Below, one piece after another: positions 1 through 10,285 of a stretch of 20,494 nt of DNA. This stretch comes from Paramecium octaurelia (taxonomy: Eukaryota > Ciliophora > Oligohymenophorea > Peniculida > Parameciidae). A program made the position numbers and the translations under genes. The notes beneath the pieces were generated by a model, which saw only the letters and a program-made list of their open reading frames with translations, did not search any database and was not told where the DNA came from. The stretch covers positions 23,524 through 44,017 of the forward strand of contig CAJJDP010000191.1 in assembly GCA_905182995.1 (NCBI GenBank), read 5' to 3'. Every line of letters begins with the position of its first letter. Positions within the stretch are counted from its first letter, which is position 1.

Positions 1-482
1 TTTTTTTTTTTATACATTATTTAAATCTAAAGACTATAAAACATCATTTGAGAAGAAATCATTATAAACTACTATGTATATTTAGATACTATTAATGGCA
101 GAAAAACTATTTTAACATATCCTACATCTGTTTTCTAATCAAAACATTAGAGAATAGTCTTGTTATATTAAAAAGAAAAATTTTATATCTTCAATTTATA
201 ATTAGATTACAAAATTTCGATAATTATATATGTTATAATAAGTGCACATTATATTTATAAAATAATTTACATAGCATACACCTTATCAAAATACAATTGG
301 CGTATCTTTATAAATACGTTGTCAATCGAAAACTATTTAATTCCTTAGCTGAATTAGAACTATTAATTCTTGAACTAGCATATTACATTTAACCTCTTGC
401 AATCAAATTAGAGATTTTCGTTAAACTTTAAGTTATTCCTAATAAAATAGAAATCTAGTAATTTGGTAATTTAAAAAGTTTC
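1..482. other. AT-rich stretch without a recognised gene
   Basis: It starts with a run of eleven T and is very AT-rich on both strands. I see no reading frame with protein-like composition even with TAA and TAG read as Gln, and no tRNA-like or GC-rich structured segment. No telomeric G-rich or C-rich repeat is visible at the window start, so this is not shown to be a chromosome end. Confidence 0.5.
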
Positions 483-2310
483 ACTCCTTCAAAAAATTAT
501 GAGTTATCAAGAACTCATTTATCAATTGAGAATTATCAATAATATTTTGTTTGAAACTAAACAAAACATAGTACAAACTATTTATTGAATATTAAGATTG
601 TTAGAGAATCTAGCTGCACTAGGTTAGAGAAATAGGAGCAATCCTTTTATATATTGAAATATTAAAAAATTGCACAATACTCTCAAAAACCAAAAATATC
701 AGGAATTTATTCAAATGGAAATCTTTATGGATATGTTAGTACATGCTACTTATTCAAAGATTACTATTTGGCAATTATTTATAAATTTAATGCTTAATAA
801 TAGCAAAGAAGCAATAAAAATTGGAAATTTAATGGTAGTTAAAATAAATTCTAGAAAATGAGACTTAGGTAATCAAATAAATTTTATGATTACCAAAATA
901 TACTTCTACTAAGATAATAGGGATGTTTTTTCAAATACAAAATAAGTAAACCATACCTGGAAATATAACTATTCTTTAGAATTAAGTATACATGAGATTC
1001 TTAATGAAGTATTTTAAGAGAAAATCGAAAAAAAAAAAGAAAATTAGGAAATTTAGGAATTGGATTAATAAAATATAAATAACTAAAATGAAGGTTTGAT
1101 GATTTTTTAGATTTTTGTATCTCCTTTACCAGATTTATAAATATAAAACATTAAAAGATTATTAAAATCGTTAAATATAATCCTCAATAAATGCCATAGA
1201 TATCTAGAATAGACTTGCAATTACTTATAATAGATAATTTAAATTTATATATATGATTAAATTATTTACTAAAATAAAACTAATTTATGAGGAGGAGAAC
1301 CTAGAAGTGAAACCTAAAATAGCTCTGCCATTTGTTTCATAATGTTGAAAAGCAGAATCTTGATGGAAAAATATAATATAAAAGAAAATAGTGTTCGAAA
1401 AGGGGAGCCTTAAGTGCTCATATTTTCCCTTTTATTCTACTTAGTATTAATCAAACTCTTGAGAAGATTAATACTAAAATAAATACCAAATGAATAATTT
1501 CAAATCAAAGATCGAACTTGAAAATAAATTTCGAATCCCTAATGAATCTTTATATTTAACCATCTGAATGACATCTAGTTATGATCAATAGATTTGAATA
1601 AATGTTGAAAAATAGTAGATTACTTTTAAAATGCTAGTTTCTAAATTAGAAAAAGAAAATTGAAGGCAATACACAACTGCTTCTATAAAAAATGGAAGTC
1701 TTTAATGTATCCAAATAAAGAGGTGGTCAACTTTACAGTAATCCTTAGAAAAGAAACTTCCGTTAAGAAGCGTATCATAAATTAAATAGCCACAACAGAC
1801 TAATATTTAAAGATCAAAATAAAAATTTTATTAAATTTATCTTTGTAGTTGAATCTAAATTCTATTAATTAAGAATAACTAGTGAATTATGTTCTAATCT
1901 TAATTTGATAATTAGACATGATATATAATAGGATATTTATAAATCGAAATCAATAAACAAGTGCTTTAATTCCTAATAATTTTTGGTTTTCCTTCATTCA
2001 GAAAACGCATTTTGGTTAAATTTTAAAAATTAATCATCTAAATGCCAATTATGATAAAATTAGGTTACATGCAAAGACTATAAATAATGGAAATCAAGAC
2101 ATCTAAGCGATCATCTAGGGAGCCTTATTTAAAAATTGGAAAAATCTTTAGTTGTAAGGAATAAAATAATGAAGTAAGTGGCCTCAGATTATTCAGCATT
2201 CGATATTATTTTAAATATAGAATATAATGGATTGTTCTAAAAGAAAAAAGTTTGAATTAGGACTATGAAAAGGAAAGTTTAATAAAGATAATATTGGTAC
2301 TATTTTGATT
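483..2310 (+). pseudogene. Degenerate hybrid histidine kinase (kinase plus receiver) remnant
   Basis: No intact frame exists, but short segments in the right order recall a hybrid sensor kinase. A frame at 658-861 ends in TGA and contains QLFINLMLNNSKEA, which resembles the N-box of histidine-kinase ATPase domains (typically Q.L.NLL.NA.KF). At about 1041-1090 another segment reads LGNLGIGLIKYKQLK, like the G2 box (G.GLGL..) and the helix after it. At 2030-2053 LIIQMPIM resembles the D..MP.M active-site loop of receiver domains, but the phosphoacceptor Asp is not there. An open frame continues from there to a TGA near 2307. TGA stops and frame changes separate the pieces. The family assignment rests on short matches in AT-rich DNA and could be chance. 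If correct, the gene is dead. Confidence 0.33.
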
Positions 2311-2329
2311 CTTTTAATATGATGTGGTT

Positions 2330-4239
2330 TCATAACTTTGAAAGCTATTTCTTTATATAATCCTTCTGATTTGATCCTTTTTGCAATGCATCAAAATAAT
2401 ACTGTTTAGCCTCTTATTTATTCCCCAATTCAAATAGAGAATCAGCTAAATATAAAAAATTAAAAAATGGTGTACCTTTTAGTAGTAATCTAAGAGGAGT
2501 AATGCTAATTGATAGGGCTTAATCATAACACATGATAGCATCCTTATGTTGCTTTAACTTATGTAGTGTGAAGCCTCAATTATATATTAATTTACCTTTA
2601 TTACTCCATGAAGCATCAAATTTTGGATTAATGGAAATAGCCTTATCGTAGCATTCAATAGCTTCTTCATATTTATTTAAATTGTATAATGCATAGCCTA
2701 TATAATAATGTCAAACAGTTATTTACCTTTGTTACACCAAGCAGCATCATATTTTGGATTAATGGAAATAGCTCTCTCGTAGCATTCTATTGCTTCTTAA
2801 TATTTCTTTATATTGTTTAATACAAAACCTAAATAATACTATCTAACAGTAAATTACCCTTATTATACCATGCGGCATCATATTTTGGATTAATTGAATT
2901 AGCATAGTCGTAGCATTCAATTGCTTCTTCATATTTATTTAATTTTCTTAATGTAAGACCTTAATAATAATGTCTAGCGTTAATACCCTTATTATACCAA
3001 GCAGCATCATATTTTGGATTAATTGAAATAGCTTTGTCGTAGCATTCAATTGCTTCTTCATATTTCTTTATATTGTTTAATACAAAACCTAAATAATACT
3101 ATCTAACAGTTAATTACCCTTATTACACCAAGCAGCAGCATCTTTTGGATTCACTGAAATTGCTTTGTCATAGCATTCAATTGCCTCCTCATATTTATTT
3201 AATTTTCTTAATGCAAGTCCTAAATAGAAATGTTTAACAGTTAATAACCGTTGTTGTACCAAGCTATATCATATTTTGGATTAATGGAAATAGCTTTGTC
3301 GTAGCATTCAATAGCTTCTTCGTATTTATTGAGATCATCTAACGCATTACCTAATTAATAATGTCTAAAAGTAATTACCCTTATTATTCCAAACAACATC
3401 ACTTATTGGATTAATGGAAATCGCTTTTTCGTAGCATTCAATTGCTTCATAATAAATATTTAAATTGCATAATGCAAGACCTAAATAATAAAGTCTAACA
3501 GTTAATTACCCTTGTTCTACCAAGCAGCATAATATTTTGGACTTATAGAAATAGCTCTATTGTAGAATTCAATTGCTTCTTAATATTCATTTAAATTGTA
3601 TAAAGCCACTCCTAAGATAAGATGAAATTAATTTTACCTTCACTTACTAATTTTTCAGCCTCTTTTATACTCAACGACTCATGAGATTCAATTTACTAAT
3701 TCATTTTGACTATTTTAATTTCATTTTAAGGACCAGAATCAAATAAACCATTGTTTAAAGTTTAGTCTGATACCATATTCTTTATTGTATTATGAATGTT
3801 ATTCAATTATATTATTTGTTTTTCTATTATTAATAATTATAGGATACATTTTTAATTTTCCTTTTCCTTAAAGTACAACTGCTTGAGTACATGAATATAG
3901 GGCTTAAATGTTAAATAGTCTTTATTTAATAGATGTTGGGTCATCTTTTCTAATACTGTAGTTTCCTGATCCATTTAGTTAAACGTCTATTCAAATAAAT
4001 TCTTTAGTTGTTTTAGAGAGTTCTTTTAATTATATCTCAAATTAATTGTAAACTAGCATGGATTCATTCATAATTTCCATTATTTCTGTGAATCGAACAC
4101 AATCATTAAAATGTTCTGAATGAGTAGCATTTAAACATTTATAACAATATTGTGTTTCATTCTAACATTTCTGATTCAAACAAAACCCCATAATTTCTTC
4201 CTTTTCATGTTTCAGATATTTACATTTGAAGATATCCAT
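2330..4239 (-). CDS. B-box-like zinc-binding N-terminus plus tetratricopeptide (TPR) repeat protein, ten introns, one frameshift
   Basis: The ATG is at 4239-4237 and the TGA at 2332-2330. The first exon (4239-3638) begins with a Cys/His cluster (CLNQKCQNETQYCYKC, then H..HF..C) like a B-box-type zinc finger, followed by a helical Gln/Lys-rich linker. Eight exons of exactly 102 nt follow, each one TPR unit with the pattern NKG..L..L.KYEEAIECYDKAISINPKYDAAW, then a 33-codon unit and a 3' exon ending QLSKL. Introns, in gene order, are 3637-3612, 3509-3481, 3378-3351, 3248-3220, 3117-3089, 2986-2960, 2857-2829, 2726-2698, 2595-2575 and 2475-2446 (21-30 nt, GT..AG, all phase 1). The product would be about 543 residues, probably a cytosolic scaffold; TPRs bind other proteins. 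In exon 1 the frame breaks at an AAAA run (4011-4014); one A fewer restores KELSKQLKNLF. Splicing out a 31-nt GTTTAC..AAAAG segment would also restore it, but those sites are atypical. TAA and TAG codons occur at Gln positions. Confidence 0.88.
2575..3637 (-). repeat. Tandem exon-intron array: one TPR per 102-nt exon, period about 131 bp
   Basis: Within the TPR gene the unit is one 102-nt exon plus one 27-29 nt intron, giving steps of 129-131 bp between introns. Exons are 3510-3611, 3379-3480, 3249-3350, 3118-3219, 2987-3088, 2858-2959, 2727-2828 and 2596-2697. The introns are alike in sequence too (most read GTAATTAACTGTTAGA and end in TTATTTAG or a close variant), so exon and intron were copied together. 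The intron near 3248-3220 starts GTTATT, not the usual GTA; the one at 2986-2960 ends in AAG. Every intron splits a Gly codon after NK, at the start of the TPR helix. Confidence 0.88.
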
Positions 4240-4618
4240 TTAAATCCAAACAAAATAATTTATTTATTAATTTTTATTACTCTAATGATCCAAATTTATA
4301 ATACACAATTTCATCAAACTTAGTATCATTATGAATTTAAAACTTTTAAGTATATATTTTTTTATTACTAATGATTGAACTCGAAAATAAAAATCTTCTT
4401 TAGATTGTTCTTATTACTTTATATAATTATAATAAAGTATCATATGCTCAAGAAATTTTAAAGTTTGAATTAGCTTGCCAACAAAAATACTTTTATTAAA
4501 CTTTTCTTTCAAATTTAAAAACTTGCTACAGTCACTATCAATTTTTTGTTAAGATTGAAAAAATCTTAAATGATATTAAAATAATTCATGTAGCGATTCC
4601 AAATGCTGATATCTTGGA
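4240..4618. other. Intergenic AT-rich stretch
   Basis: This is the presumed upstream region of the leftward TPR gene and downstream flank of the leftward broken ORF. It is AT-rich with short open frames only, and I see no structured or repeated element. The promoter of the TPR gene must lie here if that gene is active, but no motif can be named. Confidence 0.4.
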
Positions 4619-5191
4619 TCACTGGATGCACCTTATTAATGGAATTGCAAACCTTGCAGTTGATGCAACTATCACTTGATAAAAAGGATTTATGTAATAC
4701 TATATGGCCTCTTATTCCACTAATGCTTTTGAAGCATTGAAAAGCAACCAACCTGAAATTTCATCGTCTTAATGCATGATAATCTGAAGCAATCTGATTA
4801 GATCTTAGCCTGTAGATTTTATACCTCAAAATAGGATATCAGAATCAGGAGCATCCAGAGGAAGAACCAAACAAGCGTATAAGATCATGTAATTTAAAAA
4901 ATAACAATAGCCACTTCCTTCAAAGGGTTAATGCTCAACATACTTCCTAGATATCACACTTAAGTTATCACTATTTTGCAATGACTATATATCAAATTTT
5001 GGCTAATTTGATCATAGTAGCGTCTAGTTGATCCTATTCAGATTTTATAAAGAAAAAGACGCATAAAAGCCTTGTTCATATAACTCATGTTCTAAGCGCC
5101 AATTAAGCTTTCATATTTGCTTATAAACTGGACCTAAAGTAGGTCTGAATTTTTTTAGAGAATTTCTTTTTCCTTGATACTTAACTTTCAT
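4619..5191 (-). pseudogene. Unrecognised 191-codon frame with three internal TGA codons
   Basis: From an ATG at 5191-5189 one frame runs without a shift to a TGA at 4621-4619, with internal TGA at 5113-5111 (codon 27), 5014-5012 (codon 60) and 4828-4826 (codon 122). Composition is protein-like and not merely AT-biased: segments such as LEHELYEQGF, YVEHQPFEGSGYCYFLNYM, LPLDAPDSDILF and IIMHQDDEISGWLLFNASKAL contain many Gly, Pro, Asp and Trp. I do not recognise the family. Three TGAs in 191 codons is about what random DNA of this composition would give, so a decayed gene is the careful reading and chance cannot be excluded. No intron with plausible sites removes any of the three TGAs. Confidence 0.4.
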
Positions 5192-5545
5192 TCTTGATAA
5201 AAGTATTTGATGGCTTGGAATTAATACAATTCAGAGAATAAAAATGCGTTCTCTCAAAAATTTCACACAATTAAAAATAAAAAAATGCAAATTAAAATAG
5301 AAATGTAGTGTTTGAATGCCACAGTAGGTATCAGTGAAATATCAATAATTCCTTGTGAACAAATAATTTAATCCAATGTCTCAATGTCAATTTAGTCCCT
5401 TTTTATGGTTGCTTGTTAAATACGTATTTTGTCTAGAAAATTGTGTAATTTAGAGTTTAAAATTATTATTAATTTCTAGGTATATTCAAATTATAAATAT
5501 ATGTTAAATTGTATTTTAATTAATTTGGTAATAATTTGTTTCAGA
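5192..5545. other. Intergenic AT-rich stretch between divergent pseudogenes
   Basis: It lies between the leftward broken ORF and the rightward cysteine-rich pseudogene. Short open frames with a few Cys codons (about 5350-5540) may be a more decayed 5' part of the cysteine-rich gene, but no motif is preserved well enough to claim it. Confidence 0.35.
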
Positions 5546-7495
5546 GGAGAATGTTTGACTTGTGATACTTGATGGGATTATAATTCTTAAAACTAAACTT
5601 GGAAATTTTAATGTGGGCATAAATTTATCACAACAAGTGAACAATGCAATGATGGAAATGACAACCCATTTGATGGGTGTCATTAATGCAAGTTTTCATG
5701 CCCTTTAAAATGTTAAAATTTGTACCTTTGGTAAATGTCAGATGTGTAATTCTGGCTATTATTATTTCAATATAAGATATAGCCACAATTATGATAATTT
5801 ACTTACATAACAGTTCTTTCAAATTGAATAAAATTAATAACCAAATTATTTTGTTGAAATTGATGTTTTAGTATGTGGAATTGGAAAAATCTAATAGGCT
5901 GAAGAATGCAATAATGGAAACAACTTTCCTAAAGATGGATGTTATATTGTTATTTATAATCCATTTTAACTTTATAGAAATGCATCTTTGATACTTGCTT
6001 GTAATGTAGTTCAAAATATGAATTAATAAACTGTAAATGTCTGAAAATACAAACCGTAATTCAAATCTGTAAGTTGTAATAGGTTAGATTCAGTAGTTAG
6101 TGATAACTTAATATAAGAATTAAGTGATAACTTAATATAAGAATTAATTTAATTTACAGGTTTTGACACTACTGATATTTAATGTAATAATATTTGTGAT
6201 ATTGAGAGGTCAAGAATCAAATATAATAATCAATTACTTGAACTTAGGTGTCCAAAAAATGTACTTCTTTTTGAAAATGTAATTCATATAAGCAAAGCCG
6301 AAATCGATTGCTATAAATGTAAAGATAGTTCTCAGATTTAATATCTTTAATGTGTGGAGTCCTATTGCTTGCTTTTTATTGATGGTTGGCCACTTACCAA
6401 TTGTATATACATAAGGATAATTAAATAGCTTTTGTTTTTAGAATAATGCGATAAAAATTTAGATTATTGTTTGGATTGTTATTTTGTCTGTTCAGAAAAT
6501 TGTTAATTGTTATAAAAATCCTTAAGAATGTTTGGTTTGTACTTTGCATTATATTATGATAAATTATGAATGTTAATTACATTAAGGATGTAAGAAATGT
6601 AGTAATAGTATTTTTTATGACATAATAACTGTCCAAATGGAGAAATGAATATTAAATGCAATTTGCTATTCAATTTTTGGGGATATTAATATTATAAAAA
6701 GAGTGTTGTGATGATGCGAATAACATATGATTTGACGATTGTTTCAACTGTCAAATTGATTATAAGTTTTAAGAAATGACTTATAGTTATTCTGATTGTC
6801 AATATACTGAATCTCCATTGATAGTAGAAACTTCTTCCACTAAATTTATGATAAATGATATCTGTGATTTAAGCAAACTTTTTTAAAGATAATTATGATT
6901 TGAAAATCTTTTTGAGTCTAGCATTATTAAACAAGCAATAAAGAGTATAAAAACAAATTTCAGTCGGAGGTTTTCAAATATAATTTCAAGACTATAGAAT
7001 TGAAGAATTTATTATAGTCAAAAAGAAAATGGATAAATGGATCTTTTCTATTTCAAATTTAATTTCATTTTGGTAGTTTATCTTTATTTCTATATTATGA
7101 TTTTCAAAATCACTAAAAAAAAAAATAGTTCTAAACTTGATTTACTAAAATTTTCATCCTTTCTTAAAGTATTTCCTAGCCAAATCTTTTTACTTGTAAA
7201 TCTAAATTTATCTCTTATTCATGTTGTTTTTGAATTTTTACTTTCAAAAATGATTACTATTACTTCATTATCTGATAGCAAACGACGGATATTTGTTGAT
7301 TGTGCGAACAAGAACACAGATCATAATTCTTACCATAGGTTTCAAATAGCATAGCCTAATTTTAAACTAATCCTCAATAGCCATTTAGGCTACCAAATTC
7401 AAAATGAATTATTCAGACACAAACCCTAATATAAAGAACTCCCTTTTTTTTTGTTCCTTTCTATTAATGTTAGTAATATCGAAATTTCTCTTTGA
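5546..7495 (+). pseudogene. Decayed cysteine-rich (CDDGN-repeat) membrane protein gene
   Basis: The 5' part reads WDYNSQNQTWKFQCGHKF, then EQCNDGNDNPFDGCHQCKF and SCPLKC, followed by C-rich spacer and a second unit EECNNGNNFPKDGCY. This is the CDDGN-type cysteine repeat (related to the Myxococcus cysteine-rich repeat) common in ciliate surface proteins. Damage is clear: TGA at 5570 and 6042, a one-base shift in the run at 5714-5720, then TGA at 6567 and further frame changes near 6568, 6627 and 6701, where another degraded unit ECCDDANNI..FDDC appears. The last open frame (7004-7495) holds a hydrophobic segment FNFILVVYLYFYIMIF followed by KITKKKN, which looks like a type I membrane anchor with a cytoplasmic tail. 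Linking that tail to the ectodomain is inference from position. It belongs to the same broad family as the large gene at the right end, but runs in the opposite orientation. Confidence 0.72.
6097..6144 (+). repeat. 24-bp direct repeat, two copies
   Basis: Units 6097-6120 and 6121-6144 are identical except at the second base. Each is eight codons, so the duplication keeps frame and gives SDNLIQEL twice inside the cysteine-rich pseudogene. It is probably a replication-slippage duplication. Confidence 0.85.
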
Positions 7496-7554
7496 AAATT
7501 TAGCAAAATATTCCAGAAAAGAAATACAAAAAATTAAATTAACATATAAGTATT
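7496..7554. other. Short AT-rich spacer
   Basis: It separates the 3' end of the cysteine-rich pseudogene from the GC-raised patch at 7555. Nothing else is seen. Confidence 0.3.
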
Positions 7555-7690
7555 CTCAAATCTTGGTCTTGAGCATAGAGTAGCCCAGCACCTTCAGTGA
7601 TTTTAGGCACTACAGAGAGCATCACGAATAGGGACCAAGGAGGAAAACAAAGGAAAATTTTTTATATGCTGTAGAGTATTCAAGGATTTA
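7555..7690. ncRNA. GC-raised patch with long-range stem, possible structured RNA
   Basis: This patch is clearly richer in GC than its surroundings. On the + strand CTTGGTC at about 7563-7569 is perfectly complementary to GACCAAG at about 7633-7639, closing a 63-nt loop that contains an inner AGTG/CACT hairpin. A competing explanation is coding: on the minus strand an open frame across the patch reads FPPWSLFVMLSVVPKITEG and onward, without internal TGA for some 80 codons. I do not recognise that peptide or any RNA family. The strand and the ends are undetermined. Confidence 0.3.
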
Positions 7691-9887
7691 AACTCATACT
7701 GTGGATTGGAGTTAGGTTGGAATTTTTGACAGTAATGTACAGCCATGAGAAATAATAAGAATTAGATAAGCTATTAATTCTATTATTCTATCTTGAATAA
7801 CCTTTTGTAAATCTAACAAAAATTTAACAATTTTATTTAGTATGTAATTTAAAGGTCATCATTTACTACCCCTGAAGGCTCTTGAAAAAAGAAGCCACAG
7901 AAAGGCAGTATTTAACTACAGTTTAATCATCGTAACTTATATTAAATAACTAGGTACCTTTTTTGCGTTAGTAAGTCATATAACACCTGTCTGTTAGAAT
8001 AAGGTAATTAATTATTCTTCATAAAAATGCACGGAGGCTTTTTTATGAGCAATTATTCAGAAAGTAAATTAAAATATTTTTCAGTTCTGTTCAAACAATA
8101 AAGATTTCTAATTTGAAATTTTCTGATTTTATAATTTGAGCGATTATTAAAAATCATTTTTTTATTGAGAGAATATCCAATAATGTAGATAATAACGAAA
8201 TCTATTCTATTTATCGATATTTTAACCGAAGATTGAAATTTTAAATGAAAATTATCCCATATAAATATACACTTAAATAGAATGATTAAAAAAAATTAAA
8301 TTAAGAAAATAATGATTTTGAGTTTATATTTTAAAAAATGATAAATTCAATTCTTGTTAAAGAAAATACTCTTAACTTGCAACTTAATTTTTTATACCAT
8401 ATTATAATAAGTATTTGTTCTGGTAATTGTAGAATTTACTTATTTGTGAAATCAGTTTAATACCTCTAACTTTTATTATAAGATTCATAATAATTTGTAA
8501 AATACTTTATTTTTTTTGGTTGGCAATCTTAATTAAATTTATAGAGTAATAATCAAACATTTTTGGTAAATTAAATTTTCTTTGATAAAAATGAAAATTT
8601 TCGACAATATATAAGATTATATTGAAAATCAGGATAGATATATTCTTTAATGCTGGGCAAAATGTTGAAGGAAATTTCAATTCTGATCTTAAAGTTGCTA
8701 ATATGAATTTAGTACCAACCTTTTAGAAACAGACTTTGATTACATGTAGTTTTTTTTTTGGCATATTTTGATGTTCAAAAAAAAATAATGAAAGGTTTTA
8801 ATTTGAACATTTTGAAGTATTTTACTTTATTCTTCCTTTTAAATAAATGAGATAAGCTTAATAAATAAAAAATAAATCTTATATAAAAATTTAAGATTGA
8901 AAATGGAATTTATTATGTTCATAATTTAGAAAAATGGTAGTAGTTGACTTGAAATCGTAGACTAGAATTGATGACAAATATTTATTAATTATCTATTAAG
9001 TATGATATATTATTTTAGAATGTTCACAACTTTGTAAAGTAAGATAGAATAATGCGGAGTGTCTATGATGGTCTCAATATTAGCAAATCTAAATAAGTAG
9101 TTTATTTAATATTTTGATGTCATGAGCAAATGATCAGAAAAAATATATATTTAATTTTCAATTATAAATATAACCTGATTTCATTTAATTTGATATAGTA
9201 TAAATGAAATTGATCCAACACTCCTTTTAATACCATAAAATACAGTCGATCCAACAATAATCCCTCTAAACCCCTCTTCAACAAGTCAGAAATGTGTGAT
9301 AGGTTAAGCAATTCATCCTGCAAGCAATACTTAGAACTCTTAGATACAAGAAACCAAATATTTCATTTTACTAGTTCTTACACCAAAAGATGAATCTCAT
9401 TGGAATAAATATTATGTTTTAATACTTTGCTATTAATCTATATATTAATAAGTAAAACAGTAGATTCTTAGTAGCAATAATCCTGATTCTTGTACAGTTT
9501 GATTCTTAGCTTTCATTAAGCAAAGTTAAAAATTTATCATCCTATAAATTTGTGCAGAGAAGCACTTCATTCAAAAAATTAGGATGAAATAAGTATCAAT
9601 TCAAAAGGGAATTCTTGAATAATTGAGCATGAAAAAATATTTTTGGAATTATACAGAAATTAATATAATAATCGTCATCTAACTCTTTAAGAGGTAAACT
9701 AGGAGGAGATCTAACCTGAACAAAGGATTATGATGAAAAACCAATTAATAATTTTAATTATTCAATTATCTTCAAGGATAATATGTTTGTGTTAACAGAT
9801 CATTTCCGTTCACATTAATGATACATAATCATCAAAAGAATAGTATTTTTTATTTTGAAAAAAATCAGAATTCAGCTTAAAATCTAT
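7691..9887. other. Long stretch without an intact gene
   Basis: About 2.2 kb of AT-rich DNA. Short protein-like islands occur but none forms a gene: near 8630-8770 (+) a piece reading SDLKVANMNLVPTFQKQ, near 9180-9290 (-) a piece reading GFRGIIVGSTVFYGIKRSVG, and near 9620-9860 (+) a frame of about 80 codons reading LTLQEVNQEEIQPEQRIMM. They are bounded by TGA or frame breaks and match no family I know. They may be pseudogene debris or chance open frames, which are common when only TGA is a stop. Confidence 0.4.
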
Positions 9888-10285
9888 CTTAAAAAAGCTA
9901 AGTTAATTTGCTACATTTTTATAAGAACTTATTTTATGAAAATGATTACAAATTTCACCCTCTCTACACTGAATGGACAAATAATTAACTCAGATATCTA
10001 CGAATATTCGTTCAATTTTCATCTAAATTAAGTTGCTTAGAATTCATAAATGATTTCAATTAATTACAAATTCTAAGAATTATAAATAAAATCTATTAGA
10101 ACTGGCTATTAAATAAAATTAGGGCAAGCATAATTCAAAATACTTTATTCTCAAAATTAATTTAGTTAAACAATAATATTTATTGAAAATGATAAAATTA
10201 CACATTAAGTTATAAAGAAATTTAATTAATATTCCAAATCTATAATGTGGAAGGAAATTATTGTTATTTTAATTTGCATTGATAA

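Noticed and set aside
1528..1550. tRNA T-arm (TTTCGAATCCC)
   Set aside because: No acceptor or anticodon stem can be folded around it.
4566..4751. 61-codon minus-strand ORF
   Set aside because: It overlaps the 191-codon frame in another register, needs a TTG start and is limited upstream by TGA; the longer frame has better composition.
4619..5191. TGA read as Trp in this organism
   Set aside because: TGA ends the TPR gene, the discoidin-like gene and the large membrane protein at sensible places, and TGG encodes Trp within them.
7700..7745. U4 snRNA 3' end (an AATTTTTGACAG Sm-like site)
   Set aside because: Only this short stretch matches; the conserved 5' half of U4 that pairs with U6 is not found upstream.
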